From Rhodococcus opacus (lineage in GTDB: Bacteria > Actinomycetota > Actinomycetes > Mycobacteriales > Mycobacteriaceae): a DNA stretch of 64,000 nucleotides. The translations under genes and the position numbers were made by a program. Under the pieces are notes generated by a model. The model saw nothing but the letters and a program-made list of their open reading frames with translations. It was not told the origin of the DNA and did no database searches. Positions 54,394-63,355 of the stretch are shown here, one piece after another. How positions within the stretch are numbered: the stretch's first letter is position 1; the number at the start of each line of letters is the position of its first letter. Location of the stretch: positions 186,001-250,000 of the forward strand of contig NZ_JAAXPA010000003.1 in NCBI RefSeq assembly GCF_012396235.1, read 5' to 3'.

Positions 54394-55401
54394 GTGATCG
54401 CGACGTTCTGCTGGCGGGATCCGGACGGCGAGGAGCGCACGTCGCGCACGCGGCACGTCTACCTCGACGCCAACGGAATCACCGACCGCTCCCGCCTGGA
54501 ACAGGCCGCGCTGTCGCGGCTACCCGGCACCGACCTCTGGTCCCTGTCGATCGAGGTCCCCGAGAAGTGGCGCGGCGCTTACCGTTTCATCCCCCGCACG
54601 GAAACAGCGACGGTTCCCGGCGACACCCCGGGCTGGCAGTGGTGGCGGAGCGTGCTCGCCGACGCGCAGTCCGACCCGTTCAACCCACTGCCGACGCGGG
54701 TGGTGCAGATCGGCGACAGCTCCGAGGCCGTGATGCCGGCGGCGCCCGTGCAGCTCTGGTGGACGGACCGGCCGGGCCGCGGCGTGCTCCACGAGACGAC
54801 GTTCACACTGTCGGGCACGCGCCGGTCGGTGTGGGTCTACGAACCGCCCGGACTCACCGCCCGGAACCGTCCGGTCGTGGTGGTGCTGGACGGCCGGACG
54901 TGGGCGGCCGACCTGCCGATCGCGGGCTCCGTCGACGCGCTCGCACGTACGGGGCACCGGGTTCCGCTCGTCGTGATGGTCGACAGTGTCGGACCCGAAC
55001 TGCGTTCCGAGGAGCTGGGCTGCAGTGCCGCGTTCGCGTCCGGTCTCGCCGGCGAACTGCTTCCGTGGCTGCGGCGGGAATGGGGTGCCACCGACGATTC
55101 CGCGTCGACAATCGTGGCCGGCTGCAGCCTGTCCGGATCGTTCTGGTGGCCCGGCTCGGGGCCGGGAGTCCCGTTCCAGCACCGCGTCCGCGTCGCGGCC
55201 CCGTCGAACAGCCGGTTCAGCGTGGAGGTCGGGACACTCGAATGGATGCTCGTCGAACCCAACCGCGAGGTGCGCGACCTCTTGGTCGGCACCGGCCACG
55301 ACGTGCGGTACCGCGAGTTCTGCGGGGGCCACGACGTCCTGCACTGGCGCGACGGTCTGATCGCCGGCGTGGCCTCGATGCTGGAGCGTACCGACCGGTA
55401 A
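54394..55401 (+). CDS. Enterochelin esterase-like siderophore hydrolase (Fes family), apparent 5' frameshift
   Basis: The long frame (335 aa) holds the esterase domain: V-V-V-L-D-G-R-T-W at about 150, nucleophile elbow G-C-S-L-S-G, and G-G-H-D near the end. It would open siderophore rings in the cytosol and release iron. Coding resemblance continues upstream of the first usable start: W-D-R-L-A-A-A-G-S-P-L-I-E-P-D-G lies before the GTG. It is preceded in another frame by a start at 54233 reading M-G-K-W-M-L-Q-R-V-P-G ... D-L-T-R-D-G-V-P-A. One base seems lost at about 54330, splitting a roughly 389-residue protein. Confidence 0.85.
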   Translation: MIATFCWRDPDGEERTSRTRHVYLDANGITDRSRLEQAALSRLPGTDLWSLSIEVPEKWRGAYRFIPRTETATVPGDTPGWQWWRSVLADAQSDPFNPLPTRVVQIGDSSEAVMPAAPVQLWWTDRPGRGVLHETTFTLSGTRRSVWVYEPPGLTARNRPVVVVLDGRTWAADLPIAGSVDALARTGHRVPLVVMVDSVGPELRSEELGCSAAFASGLAGELLPWLRREWGATDDSASTIVAGCSLSGSFWWPGSGPGVPFQHRVRVAAPSNSRFSVEVGTLEWMLVEPNREVRDLLVGTGHDVRYREFCGGHDVLHWRDGLIAGVASMLERTDR

Positions 55402-55487
55402 TGCAGTGATGTGGATAACTCTGTGAATAAACCGCGCGTCGAGGTGAAGGGCGCACCCGCCCGATCGTGGGATGGCAGGATCAGAGC

Positions 55488-56081
55488 ATGGCACGCACGC
55501 TGAATCTGGTAGGGGATCCGGACGCCGACGCACTTCTGGCGAGTGATCCGCTGGCGTTGCTCATCGGGATGTTGCTCGATCAGCAGGTTCCGATGGAGAC
55601 GGCGTTCGCGGGTCCGAAGAAGCTGGACGACCGGATCGGCGGCCTCGAGGTGCACCGCATCGCGGAGATGGATCCGGAAGAGTTCGCGGCCGTCTGCGCA
55701 CAGACTCCGGCGGTCCACCGGTTTCCCGGATCGATGGCCACCCGCATCCAGTCGCTGTGCGCGTTCCTCGTCGAGAACTACGACGGCAGCGTCGAGGCGT
55801 TGTGGACCAGCGGCGATCCCGACGGCAAAGAGGTCCTGAAACGGCTGAAGGCGCTGCCGGGTTACGGCGATCAGAAGGCGCGCATCTTCCTGGCACTGCT
55901 CGGCAAACAGATCGGTGTGGAGCCGAAGGGCTGGCGGGAGGCCGCAGGCGACTACGGCACCGAGGGATCCCGGCGGTCGATCGCGGACGTCGTGGACGAC
56001 AAGAGCCTCCACGAGGTCCGCGACTTCAAGAAGGCCGCGAAGGCCGAGGCGAAGAAGGCTGCGGCAGCGAAGAAGAAGTAG
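55488..56081 (+). CDS. HhH-GPD family DNA-repair-like protein (TIGR03252 type)
   Basis: 197 aa from the ATG at 55488. The helix-hairpin-helix is L-K-A-L-P-G-Y-G-D-Q-K-A at about 125, and L-L-I-G-M-L-L-D-Q-Q-V lies near residue 28. Both occur in base-excision glycosylases. It is shorter than MutY and Nth and has a Lys/Ala tail. Members of this group are uncharacterised. It is convergent with amt, with a 6-nt gap. Confidence 0.86.
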   Translation: MARTLNLVGDPDADALLASDPLALLIGMLLDQQVPMETAFAGPKKLDDRIGGLEVHRIAEMDPEEFAAVCAQTPAVHRFPGSMATRIQSLCAFLVENYDGSVEALWTSGDPDGKEVLKRLKALPGYGDQKARIFLALLGKQIGVEPKGWREAAGDYGTEGSRRSIADVVDDKSLHEVRDFKKAAKAEAKKAAAAKKK

Positions 56082-56087
56082 CCGCCG

Positions 56088-57434
56088 CTACTCGGGATCG
56101 GACGGCTTCTGCTTTCGCTCGGCGTCCAGGTGCCGCCGACGTTCGGCCTCGTGCATCCACGGGAAGACGCTGTTGCCCTGACCGCCGCCGCCCGGACCGT
56201 GCCCGAGCACACCGTGTTCGTACGCCGATTCGGCGTGCAACGCGAGGTCGATGCCGGACGACTCGTCCTCCGCGCTCACCCGGAACCCGAAGATTCGGTC
56301 GATCAGTTTGCCCAGCGCGTACGTCACGCCGAACGCGTACAGGGCGACGACCACCACGGCCAGCAACTGCTTGCCGAGTTGCGCGAACCCGCCCCCGTAG
56401 AAGAGGCCTTCCGGTCCGTCGGTCATGACCTCGGTGGCCAGCAGTCCGATCAGGAGGGTGCCGACGATGCCACCCATCAGGTGGACACCCACGACGTCGA
56501 GCGAGTCGTCGTACCCGAGGCGGAACTTCCAGCCGACGGCGAACGAGCAGACCACACCGGCGACGGCGCCGACGACCAGCGCCCCGACCATGCTGACGGT
56601 GCCGCAGGACGGGGTGATCGCGACCAGACCCGCGACGACGCCGGACGCCGCACCGAAGGTGGTGGGGTGGCCGTCCCGCTTCTGCTCGACGAGGAGCCAC
56701 CCGAGCAGGCCCGTGCACCCGGCGACGAGGGTGTTGAGGAAGATCGCGGCGGCCGTGCCGTCGGCGGCGAGCGCCGAGCCGGCGTTGAAACCGAACCAGC
56801 CGAACCAGAGCAGGCCGACGCCCAGCAGCACCAGCGGAAGGTTGTGGGGGCGCATCGACTCGGACCGGAATCCGAGGCGCGGGCCCAGGACCAGCGCCAG
56901 CGCCAGGCCCGACGCGCCGGACACGATCTCGACGACCAGTCCGCCCGCGTAGTCGAGGGCGCCGAACTGCGCGATCCAGCCCTGCGGGTTCCACACCCAG
57001 TGTGCGACTGGTGCGTAGACGACGAGGGCCCAGACGGGCACGAAGATCATCCAGGCCGAGAACTTGGCCCGGTCGGCGATCGCGCCGCTGATCAGCGCGG
57101 CGGTGATGATCGCGAACGTCAGCTGGAACGTGGCGAACAGGATCTCGGGGACCTGCCCGTGGACGGTGGTCGGGTCGATGCCCACCATCCCCAGGTGCTC
57201 CAGCCCGCCGATCAGTCCACCGCCGATGTCGTCGCCGAAGATGAGGGAGTATCCGGCCACCAGCCACGCGACCGTGACCAGGGCGATCGACACGAAGCTC
57301 ATCATGATCATGTTCAGTACGCCGGTGGAACGGACCATCCCGCCGTAGAACAGGGCGAGGCCCGGCGTCATCAGAAGGACCAGCGCGGTACTGATCAGAA
57401 GCCAGGCGGTTGCTCCGGCGTCGATTGCAGGCAC
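56088..57434 (-). CDS. amt: Ammonium transporter (Amt family)
   Basis: 448 aa from the GTG at 57434, behind AGGAGA. Eleven hydrophobic segments are expected. L-M-T-P-G-L-A-L-F-Y-G-G-M-V, F-N-A-G-S-A-L and D-D-S-L-D-V-V-G-V-H-L-M-G-G-I-V-G match the Amt pore residues, including the conserved His. The C-terminal cytosolic tail is about 60 residues and acidic. It imports ammonium. No glnB/glnK gene is next to it here. Confidence 0.93.
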   Translation of the reverse strand: MPAIDAGATAWLLISTALVLLMTPGLALFYGGMVRSTGVLNMIMMSFVSIALVTVAWLVAGYSLIFGDDIGGGLIGGLEHLGMVGIDPTTVHGQVPEILFATFQLTFAIITAALISGAIADRAKFSAWMIFVPVWALVVYAPVAHWVWNPQGWIAQFGALDYAGGLVVEIVSGASGLALALVLGPRLGFRSESMRPHNLPLVLLGVGLLWFGWFGFNAGSALAADGTAAAIFLNTLVAGCTGLLGWLLVEQKRDGHPTTFGAASGVVAGLVAITPSCGTVSMVGALVVGAVAGVVCSFAVGWKFRLGYDDSLDVVGVHLMGGIVGTLLIGLLATEVMTDGPEGLFYGGGFAQLGKQLLAVVVVALYAFGVTYALGKLIDRIFGFRVSAEDESSGIDLALHAESAYEHGVLGHGPGGGGQGNSVFPWMHEAERRRHLDAERKQKPSDPE

Positions 57435-57644
57435 GACATTCTCCTCACACACCGGGACGAAACCCGGCGCGGAAAGTCACGATGACCGCGAGCGGTTTCC
57501 ACTGTGCTGCCGCTGCGTTGCGAACGTGTTACACAATGCGGTCAGGTTCGGACTTTTGCTTGTGAGTAGCGCCCCGAGCGGGTGCTGAGCGGGCGCTTCG
57601 ACCACCCGGCCCGGACTGTCGGGGACCGCCGGTAGTCTTTCCGC

Positions 57645-59903
57645 GTGGCCCTGTACCGGAAGTACCGACCCGCATCCTTCGCCGAGGTGGTGGGGCAGGA
57701 GCACGTCACCGAACCACTGAGCACCGCTCTCGACGCCGGACGGATCAACCACGCGTATCTGTTCTCCGGTCCCCGCGGCTGTGGCAAGACGTCGTCTGCC
57801 CGCATCCTGGCCCGATCGCTGAACTGCGTCGAGGGTCCGACCTCGACGCCGTGCGGCCAGTGCCCCTCGTGCGTGGCGCTCGGCCCCGGCGGATCGGGCA
57901 ACCTCGACGTCACCGAACTCGACGCGGCCAGCCACGGTGGCGTCGACGACACCCGTGAGCTGCGTGACCGCGCGTTCTACGCGCCCGCCGAGTCGCGGTA
58001 CCGGGTGTTCATCGTTGACGAGGCCCACATGGTCACCACGGCCGGTTTCAACGCGCTCCTCAAGATCGTCGAGGAGCCGCCGGAGCACCTCATCTTCATC
58101 TTCGCCACCACCGAACCCGAGAAGGTGCTGCCGACCATCCGTTCGCGCACCCATCACTACCCGTTCCGGTTGCTCGCGCCGGCGACGATGCGCGGGTTGC
58201 TGGAGAAGATCTGCCACCAGGAGAGTGTGCCGGTCGCCGACCCGGTGTATCCGCTGGTCATCCGCGCGGGTGGCGGTTCGCCGCGTGACTCGCTGAGCAT
58301 CCTCGATCAGCTGCTCGCCGGAGCCGGCGACGAGGGCGTCACCTACCCGCGCGCGCTCGCGCTGCTCGGCGTCACCGACGTCGCGCTCATCGACGACGCC
58401 GTGGACGCGCTCGCCACCGGTGACGGTGCAGCGCTGTTCGGGACGGTCGACCGGGTCATGGACGCAGGCCACGATCCGCGCCGGTTCGCCGTCGACCTGC
58501 TCGAGCGCCTGCGCGATCTCATCCTGATGCAGGCGGTGCCCGACGCCGCCGAACGTGGCCTGGTCGACGCGCCCGGCGACGTGCTCGAGCACATGCGCGC
58601 CCAGGTCCAGCGGATCGGTCCCGCCACGCTCACCCGCTACGCCGAGGTGATGCACGCGGGCCTCGGTGAGATGCGCGGCGCCACCGCCCCCCGCCTGCTG
58701 CTCGAAGTGATGTGCGCCCGGATGCTGCTGCCCTCGGCGTCCGATGTGGAGTCCGCGGTGCTGCAGCGACTCGAACGCGTCGAACGCGGACTTCCGCCCG
58801 CCGGGTCGGCGCCGGCCGTCGACGCGGCCGAGCGGCCCACGGCGGCTCCTGCGCGTGCGCCGCAACCGCCTGCCGAGCCGGAACCGGAACCGAAGTTCCA
58901 GCGACCGTCCCTGCGCCAGGCCGCGGCAGCCACCGTGCCCCCGCCGCCCGAGCCGGAACCCGAACCCATGCCGCGGCCGGTTCCGGAACCCGCGCCGACA
59001 CCCGTTCCCGAACCGGAGCCGCAGCCCGAGCCGACGCCTGTCCCCGAACCGACGCCCGCGCCCGAACCGGCCCCTGTTCCCGCACCCGAGCCCGAGCCGG
59101 CCCCCGCGCCGGCGCCCGCTCCCGTCCCGGAACCCGAACCGACTCCTGCACCGGAACCGACTCCTGCGCCGGAACCGACTCCCGAACCGGAGCCGGAGCC
59201 ACCGCTCGCCCCCGAAGTGGAGGCGGAGCCCGCCGCATCGACCGGCCCGGATGCCGCCGCGCTGCGCGAGTCCTGGAACTCGCTGCGCGAGAAGGTGAGT
59301 CAGCGGAACAAGATTCTGCCCGCCATGTTGTCGGCCGCGACGGTGCACGACGTTCAGGGCAACCGCCTGATCCTGGCGCACCCCGTCCCCAACCTGGGCG
59401 CTCGCATCGCGTCACCGCACAACGCCCAGGTGATCACCGAGGTGCTCACCGAGATGTTCGGCGGCACCTGGGAAGTGGAGTATCAGGCCGGTGCTCCGAC
59501 GGCGCCGCCCCCACCGGTCGCGAAGGCCGCTGCAGCGCCGACGAAGCCGGCAGGCGCACCGCGATTCTCCCGGCCCAGCCAGGAGAAGACTGCGCAGCGT
59601 CCGCCGCAGCAGCCGTCCGACACGCAGCGCTCCGACTCGGGTCCGGGTGCGGGTCAGGCACGTCCGTCGTCCGAGCCGGACGACGACATTCCGCCGCCGG
59701 AGGCACCCGACTACCCGGACGATCCCGGGCCGATCGACTACGAGGCTTCGGCGACGACGCCGCCCGTCTCCACACCCGAGGACGAGGAAGAGATGTTCGC
59801 GGAGGCGGCGGAACCCGCCGACCCCGCGACCCGCCGCGACCCGGAAGACGTGGCGTTCGAACTGCTCAAGGACATGCTCGGGGCCAAGAAGCTCGAGGGC
59901 TGA
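57645..59903 (+). CDS. dnaX: DNA polymerase III subunits gamma and tau
   Basis: 752 aa from a GTG. The clamp-loader AAA+ domain (1-365) has Walker A G-P-R-G-C-G-K-T-S (42-50), a four-Cys zinc module (Cys61, 70, 73, 76), V-D-E-A-H (Walker B) and an S-R-T-like sensor region. A long Pro/Glu-rich linker (about 395-535) follows, then a C-terminal tau-like domain. It loads the sliding clamp at replication forks and ties the polymerase to the helicase. Confidence 0.95.
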   Translation: MALYRKYRPASFAEVVGQEHVTEPLSTALDAGRINHAYLFSGPRGCGKTSSARILARSLNCVEGPTSTPCGQCPSCVALGPGGSGNLDVTELDAASHGGVDDTRELRDRAFYAPAESRYRVFIVDEAHMVTTAGFNALLKIVEEPPEHLIFIFATTEPEKVLPTIRSRTHHYPFRLLAPATMRGLLEKICHQESVPVADPVYPLVIRAGGGSPRDSLSILDQLLAGAGDEGVTYPRALALLGVTDVALIDDAVDALATGDGAALFGTVDRVMDAGHDPRRFAVDLLERLRDLILMQAVPDAAERGLVDAPGDVLEHMRAQVQRIGPATLTRYAEVMHAGLGEMRGATAPRLLLEVMCARMLLPSASDVESAVLQRLERVERGLPPAGSAPAVDAAERPTAAPARAPQPPAEPEPEPKFQRPSLRQAAAATVPPPPEPEPEPMPRPVPEPAPTPVPEPEPQPEPTPVPEPTPAPEPAPVPAPEPEPAPAPAPAPVPEPEPTPAPEPTPAPEPTPEPEPEPPLAPEVEAEPAASTGPDAAALRESWNSLREKVSQRNKILPAMLSAATVHDVQGNRLILAHPVPNLGARIASPHNAQVITEVLTEMFGGTWEVEYQAGAPTAPPPPVAKAAAAPTKPAGAPRFSRPSQEKTAQRPPQQPSDTQRSDSGPGAGQARPSSEPDDDIPPPEAPDYPDDPGPIDYEASATTPPVSTPEDEEEMFAEAAEPADPATRRDPEDVAFELLKDMLGAKKLEG

Positions 59904-59987
59904 CCCGACGGGGCAGTCGTCGCCGTCCCGTCACGTCGGGACATCCGCCCCTGGTGCCCGGGACGCCGGGTGGCCGATTCTCGTCCC

Positions 59988-60686
59988 ATGAGCACAGTGA
60001 ATGTTCCAGACGGCGTGCAGAACGAGGTCCCGGCGACCGGGCGACCGCGAGGTGGCCGGTGGTGGGCCTACGTCGGGGTCCTCGCCGGCGTGGCCGGAAT
60101 CGTCGGCATCCAGGCGAGCATGTCGATCGACGCGGTCTACGCGGAGGCGTCGGCCGGTGACCCGGTTGCCATCATGAACGGCCTCGCCGGACAGCGCACG
60201 GGGATCCTCGTCATGCACGTGTCGATCATGACCGCGGCGCTGCTGATCCTCGTGTTCGCCGCCGGGCTGTCCCAGCGGCTGCGAGCCGCATTGCCCGCCG
60301 AGAGCATCCTGCCGTCGGTCGCGGCGTTCGGTCTGGTCCTGACGTCGGCGGCGTGCCTGCTGGGGACCGGCCTGACCACCGAGCTGGTGTTCGGTCTCGG
60401 TGACAACGAACAGCTGGTGCCGGAGTTCGCGGTGGTCGGCGGCCACTGGATGGGCACCATCCCGTGGCTGTGGGCGGGCGCGGGTGTCAGCGCGGTGGCG
60501 GTGGCCGTCGCACTGCTGCGCGGACAGGCGGGCCCACGGTGGATCGGCTGGGTCAGCCTGGTCCTGGGCCTGGTGACGGCCGTCATCGGCGTCTCGCCGC
60601 TGCAGTACCTCGCCGGGTTCACGGGACCGCTGTGGGTGCTGGTGAGCGCGATCGGTTTCGCTTTCGCCGACACCGTGCGCGAGTAG
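59988..60686 (+). CDS. Membrane protein of unknown function
   Basis: 232 aa from the ATG at 59988, with about six hydrophobic segments and no soluble domain. The pattern of short loops and D-N-E-Q-L-V-P-E-F between TM3 and TM4 is not one I recognise. It ends 44 nt before the sensor kinase gene on the same strand, so it may belong with the two-component system. Confidence 0.75.
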   Translation: MSTVNVPDGVQNEVPATGRPRGGRWWAYVGVLAGVAGIVGIQASMSIDAVYAEASAGDPVAIMNGLAGQRTGILVMHVSIMTAALLILVFAAGLSQRLRAALPAESILPSVAAFGLVLTSAACLLGTGLTTELVFGLGDNEQLVPEFAVVGGHWMGTIPWLWAGAGVSAVAVAVALLRGQAGPRWIGWVSLVLGLVTAVIGVSPLQYLAGFTGPLWVLVSAIGFAFADTVRE

Positions 60687-60730
60687 GGGCGATACTCGTT
60701 CGCATCATGGTGAAGCAGAAGGACACTCGA

Positions 60731-62674
60731 ATGACCGAGGGGTCGGCAGGTACGGGCGGTGCGCCCGTACCTGCTGCTGTCATGGCGGTGTCCGCCTGGA
60801 TTCTGGTCGTCCTGTCGGTGGTGGCGTTCGTCCGGGCCGATCCGGGCATCGATTCGAACCAACTGTTCTTCCTGGTGGACGTCGTCGGGGCGGCGGTCTA
60901 CGGAACCGTGGCGGGCGTCGTCCTCGCGCGGCGGGTGCACCCCGTGCCGATCATCATGGGGCTCACCGCGATCGGCGTGGGTCTCGCTGCGCTGAGCTAC
61001 AGCTGTTCGCAACTCGCGGTCGTGCGTCCCGGGCTGCCGTGGGTCGACGTGCTGTCGCCGCTGCAGAACACGGCGTGGATTCCCGGAACGCTCAGCCTGT
61101 TCCTGATCGTGCCGTGGCTGATCCGCGACCACCCGCTGGGCGTCGGCGCGAGACTCGGCGTCCTCGCGGGTATCGCCGCGACGGCCTGGTACTTCTGGTC
61201 CCGCACGTTCACGGAGATCCCCGCGGTGTGGGTGATCGTGCCCGTTCTCGTCGTCGGCTCCGCGGCGGCAGCGGACTGCGGGTGGCGGTGGCGGCACGGC
61301 CCACCCGACGAGCGTGTCGGGCTCGGATGGATGTGCCTCGGCACGGCGCTGATGACCGCCGCGTACATTCCGTTGGCCCTGCCCGCGTCGCTGCCGGGAC
61401 TGTGGGTGCTCAACCCGTTGGTGCACTTGGCTGTTCAGGCGTTCTATCCGGTCGCGATCCTGGTGTGCATCCTGCGCCAGCGCATGTGGGGGCTGAATCT
61501 GGCCGTCAGCCGCGCGACCGTGGCCGGTACGCTCACCGTCCTGCTGCTGGCGCTCTACGTGGTGGTGGCCACGGCCGTGACGGCGCTGCTGCCCGAGGGT
61601 GATTCGGTGGGGGCGCAGGTGGTCGCGGCGGGTGTCGTCGCCGTCGCGGTGCAGCCGGTCCGGCTGTGGCTGCAGCGGCGGGTGCACCGCCTCGTCTACG
61701 GCGAGGGCGCGGATCCGGCGCGGGCCGTCCGGACCCTGGGCCGGCAGTTCGGCAGTGCCGAGACCCCGGAACAACTCCTGGAGGGTCTCGCTGCCGGCGT
61801 GGGTGTCGCGTTGCGGCTCGAATCCGTGTCCGTGCGGCGCACCAGCGGGGTTGCCGCGGTGTGGGGTTCGGCGACGGGGCACGCCGAGTCGGTGGAGCTG
61901 GTCCACCGGGGTGCGGCGCTGGGGACGATGGTCGTGACGGCGCCGCCGGGGGAGTCGCTGGGGGCGCGCACCCGCCGGTCGCTCACCGAGCTGTCGGCGG
62001 TGGTGACGGCCGGTCTCGTGGTGCTGCAGTCGGCGGAGAACCTGCAGGAGGCGCGACGCCGGCTGGCGTCCGTGCGACTGGAGGAGCGGCAGATGATTCG
62101 CCGCGAACTGCACGACGGGCTGGGTCCGTCGCTGGCGGGTATCCGACTCGGCCTGCAGGGCGCCCGGAACCTGCTCGGCTCGGACCCGGCCGCCGCCGCG
62201 GAACTCATCGGCGCGTTGCAGGAGCAACTCGACCATCAGGTGGAGGGCGTCCGGCAGCTGTCCCGCAGCATGTTCCCGCCGGTGCTCGACGAGCTCGGAC
62301 TGGTCCCGGCGCTGCACGAACTGGCAGCCAACCAGTCGCGCAGCGGATTCCAGCTGCGGGTGCAGGCCGATCCGCCGCCGAGGCTGGGTGCGGAGATCGG
62401 CGCCGCCGCGTACGGGATCGTCGTCGAGGCCGTCACCAACGCGCGCAGGCACAGCGGCGCCGACGGCTGCCGGGTCGACGCCACGTTCGCACGGGAGATG
62501 CTCACGGTCGTCATCCACGACGACGGGTGCGGGTTCGATCCGGCCGGGGGCGGCGGCGTCGGGACCCGGTCGATGCGCGAGCGGGCCCACGAACTCGGCG
62601 GCACGCTCCACATCGAATCCGGCCGTCCGACAGGCACGGTGGTCACGGCCCGGTTACCGTTGACCGCATCATGA
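60731..62674 (+). CDS. Two-component sensor histidine kinase (NarL-group, HisKA_3)
   Basis: 647 aa from the ATG at 60731, with GAAGGA eight bases upstream. About eight membrane segments (residues 15-330) are followed by a GAF-like region (about 340-430). The dimerisation helix has R-R-E-L-H-D-G-L-G, the phosphorylated His. The ATPase has V-V-E-A-V-T-N-A-R-R-H and D-D-G-C-G-F-D. It senses a signal through its membrane part and phosphorylates the response regulator encoded 4 nt overlapping downstream. The signal is unknown. Confidence 0.92.
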   Translation: MTEGSAGTGGAPVPAAVMAVSAWILVVLSVVAFVRADPGIDSNQLFFLVDVVGAAVYGTVAGVVLARRVHPVPIIMGLTAIGVGLAALSYSCSQLAVVRPGLPWVDVLSPLQNTAWIPGTLSLFLIVPWLIRDHPLGVGARLGVLAGIAATAWYFWSRTFTEIPAVWVIVPVLVVGSAAAADCGWRWRHGPPDERVGLGWMCLGTALMTAAYIPLALPASLPGLWVLNPLVHLAVQAFYPVAILVCILRQRMWGLNLAVSRATVAGTLTVLLLALYVVVATAVTALLPEGDSVGAQVVAAGVVAVAVQPVRLWLQRRVHRLVYGEGADPARAVRTLGRQFGSAETPEQLLEGLAAGVGVALRLESVSVRRTSGVAAVWGSATGHAESVELVHRGAALGTMVVTAPPGESLGARTRRSLTELSAVVTAGLVVLQSAENLQEARRRLASVRLEERQMIRRELHDGLGPSLAGIRLGLQGARNLLGSDPAAAAELIGALQEQLDHQVEGVRQLSRSMFPPVLDELGLVPALHELAANQSRSGFQLRVQADPPPRLGAEIGAAAYGIVVEAVTNARRHSGADGCRVDATFAREMLTVVIHDDGCGFDPAGGGGVGTRSMRERAHELGGTLHIESGRPTGTVVTARLPLTAS

Positions 62675-63345
62675 GCGCAGGCACCACGAATTCCACCACG
62701 TCGTCCATCCGGGTCGCCGTCGTCGACGACCACCCGGTGTTCCGGCTGGGGATGGTCGCGTTGCTGTCGACGCTGGATGGCATGGAGGTGGCCGCGCAGG
62801 CCAGCTCCGTCGCGGAGGCGCTCGACGTCGTCGACGGCGACGTCGACGTGGTGCTGATGGACCTCGAACTCGGGGACGGTTCGGGGGTGGACGCCACCCG
62901 GCGGCTCCTTGAGCGGCACCCCGCACTGCGGGTGCTCGTGGTGACCATGCACGAGGACGACGAGTCGCTGGTCGCGTCGGTGCGTGCCGGGGCTCGCGGC
63001 TACCTGGTGAAGGGGGCCGATCCAGGGGAGGTCGAACGGGCGGTCCGGGCGGTCGCCAACGGGGAGGTGATCCTCGGCGCCGCGGTGGCGGCGCGCGCGA
63101 TGAGCTTCATGGCCGCCTCACGCAGGGTGGGGCCCACGGTGTTTCCCGAGCTGACCGACCGGGAGCGTGAGGTCCTCGACCTCGTTGCCCGCGGCTACGA
63201 CAACGCGAGCATTTCGCGGCGGCTCGTGCTGAGCCCGAAGACGGTGCGCAACCACGTGTCGAACGTGCTGGCCAAACTCGGTGTGCCCGACCGTCCCACC
63301 GCGATCGTCCGGGCGCGGGACGCGGGTCTCGGCCTCGACGCCTGA
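62671..63345 (+). CDS. Response regulator, NarL/LuxR type
   Basis: 224 aa. The receiver has V-V-D-D at 18-20, phospho-acceptor D64 in V-L-M-D-L-E, V-T-M-H-E-D and the Lys in Y-L-V-K-G. A LuxR-type HTH lies at about 155-220 (L-T-D-R-E-R-E-V-L-D-L-V-A-R-G-Y). The start overlaps the kinase stop (ATGA). It acts as the DNA-binding output of this pair. Confidence 0.94.
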   Translation: MSAGTTNSTTSSIRVAVVDDHPVFRLGMVALLSTLDGMEVAAQASSVAEALDVVDGDVDVVLMDLELGDGSGVDATRRLLERHPALRVLVVTMHEDDESLVASVRAGARGYLVKGADPGEVERAVRAVANGEVILGAAVAARAMSFMAASRRVGPTVFPELTDREREVLDLVARGYDNASISRRLVLSPKTVRNHVSNVLAKLGVPDRPTAIVRARDAGLGLDA

Positions 63346-63355
63346 CCGCGCGAGG

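Noticed and set aside
54312..55409. A 365-codon plus-strand frame over the esterase
   Set aside because: Arg/Gly/Pro-rich shadow; the esterase motifs are in the neighbouring frame.
58827..59250. Regular short repeats resembling a CRISPR array
   Set aside because: They are in-frame P-E-P codons of dnaX with no spacers.
57477..59381. Long antisense frame over dnaX
   Set aside because: Arg/Gly-rich shadow of the Pro/Glu linker; no ribosome site and no recognisable fold.
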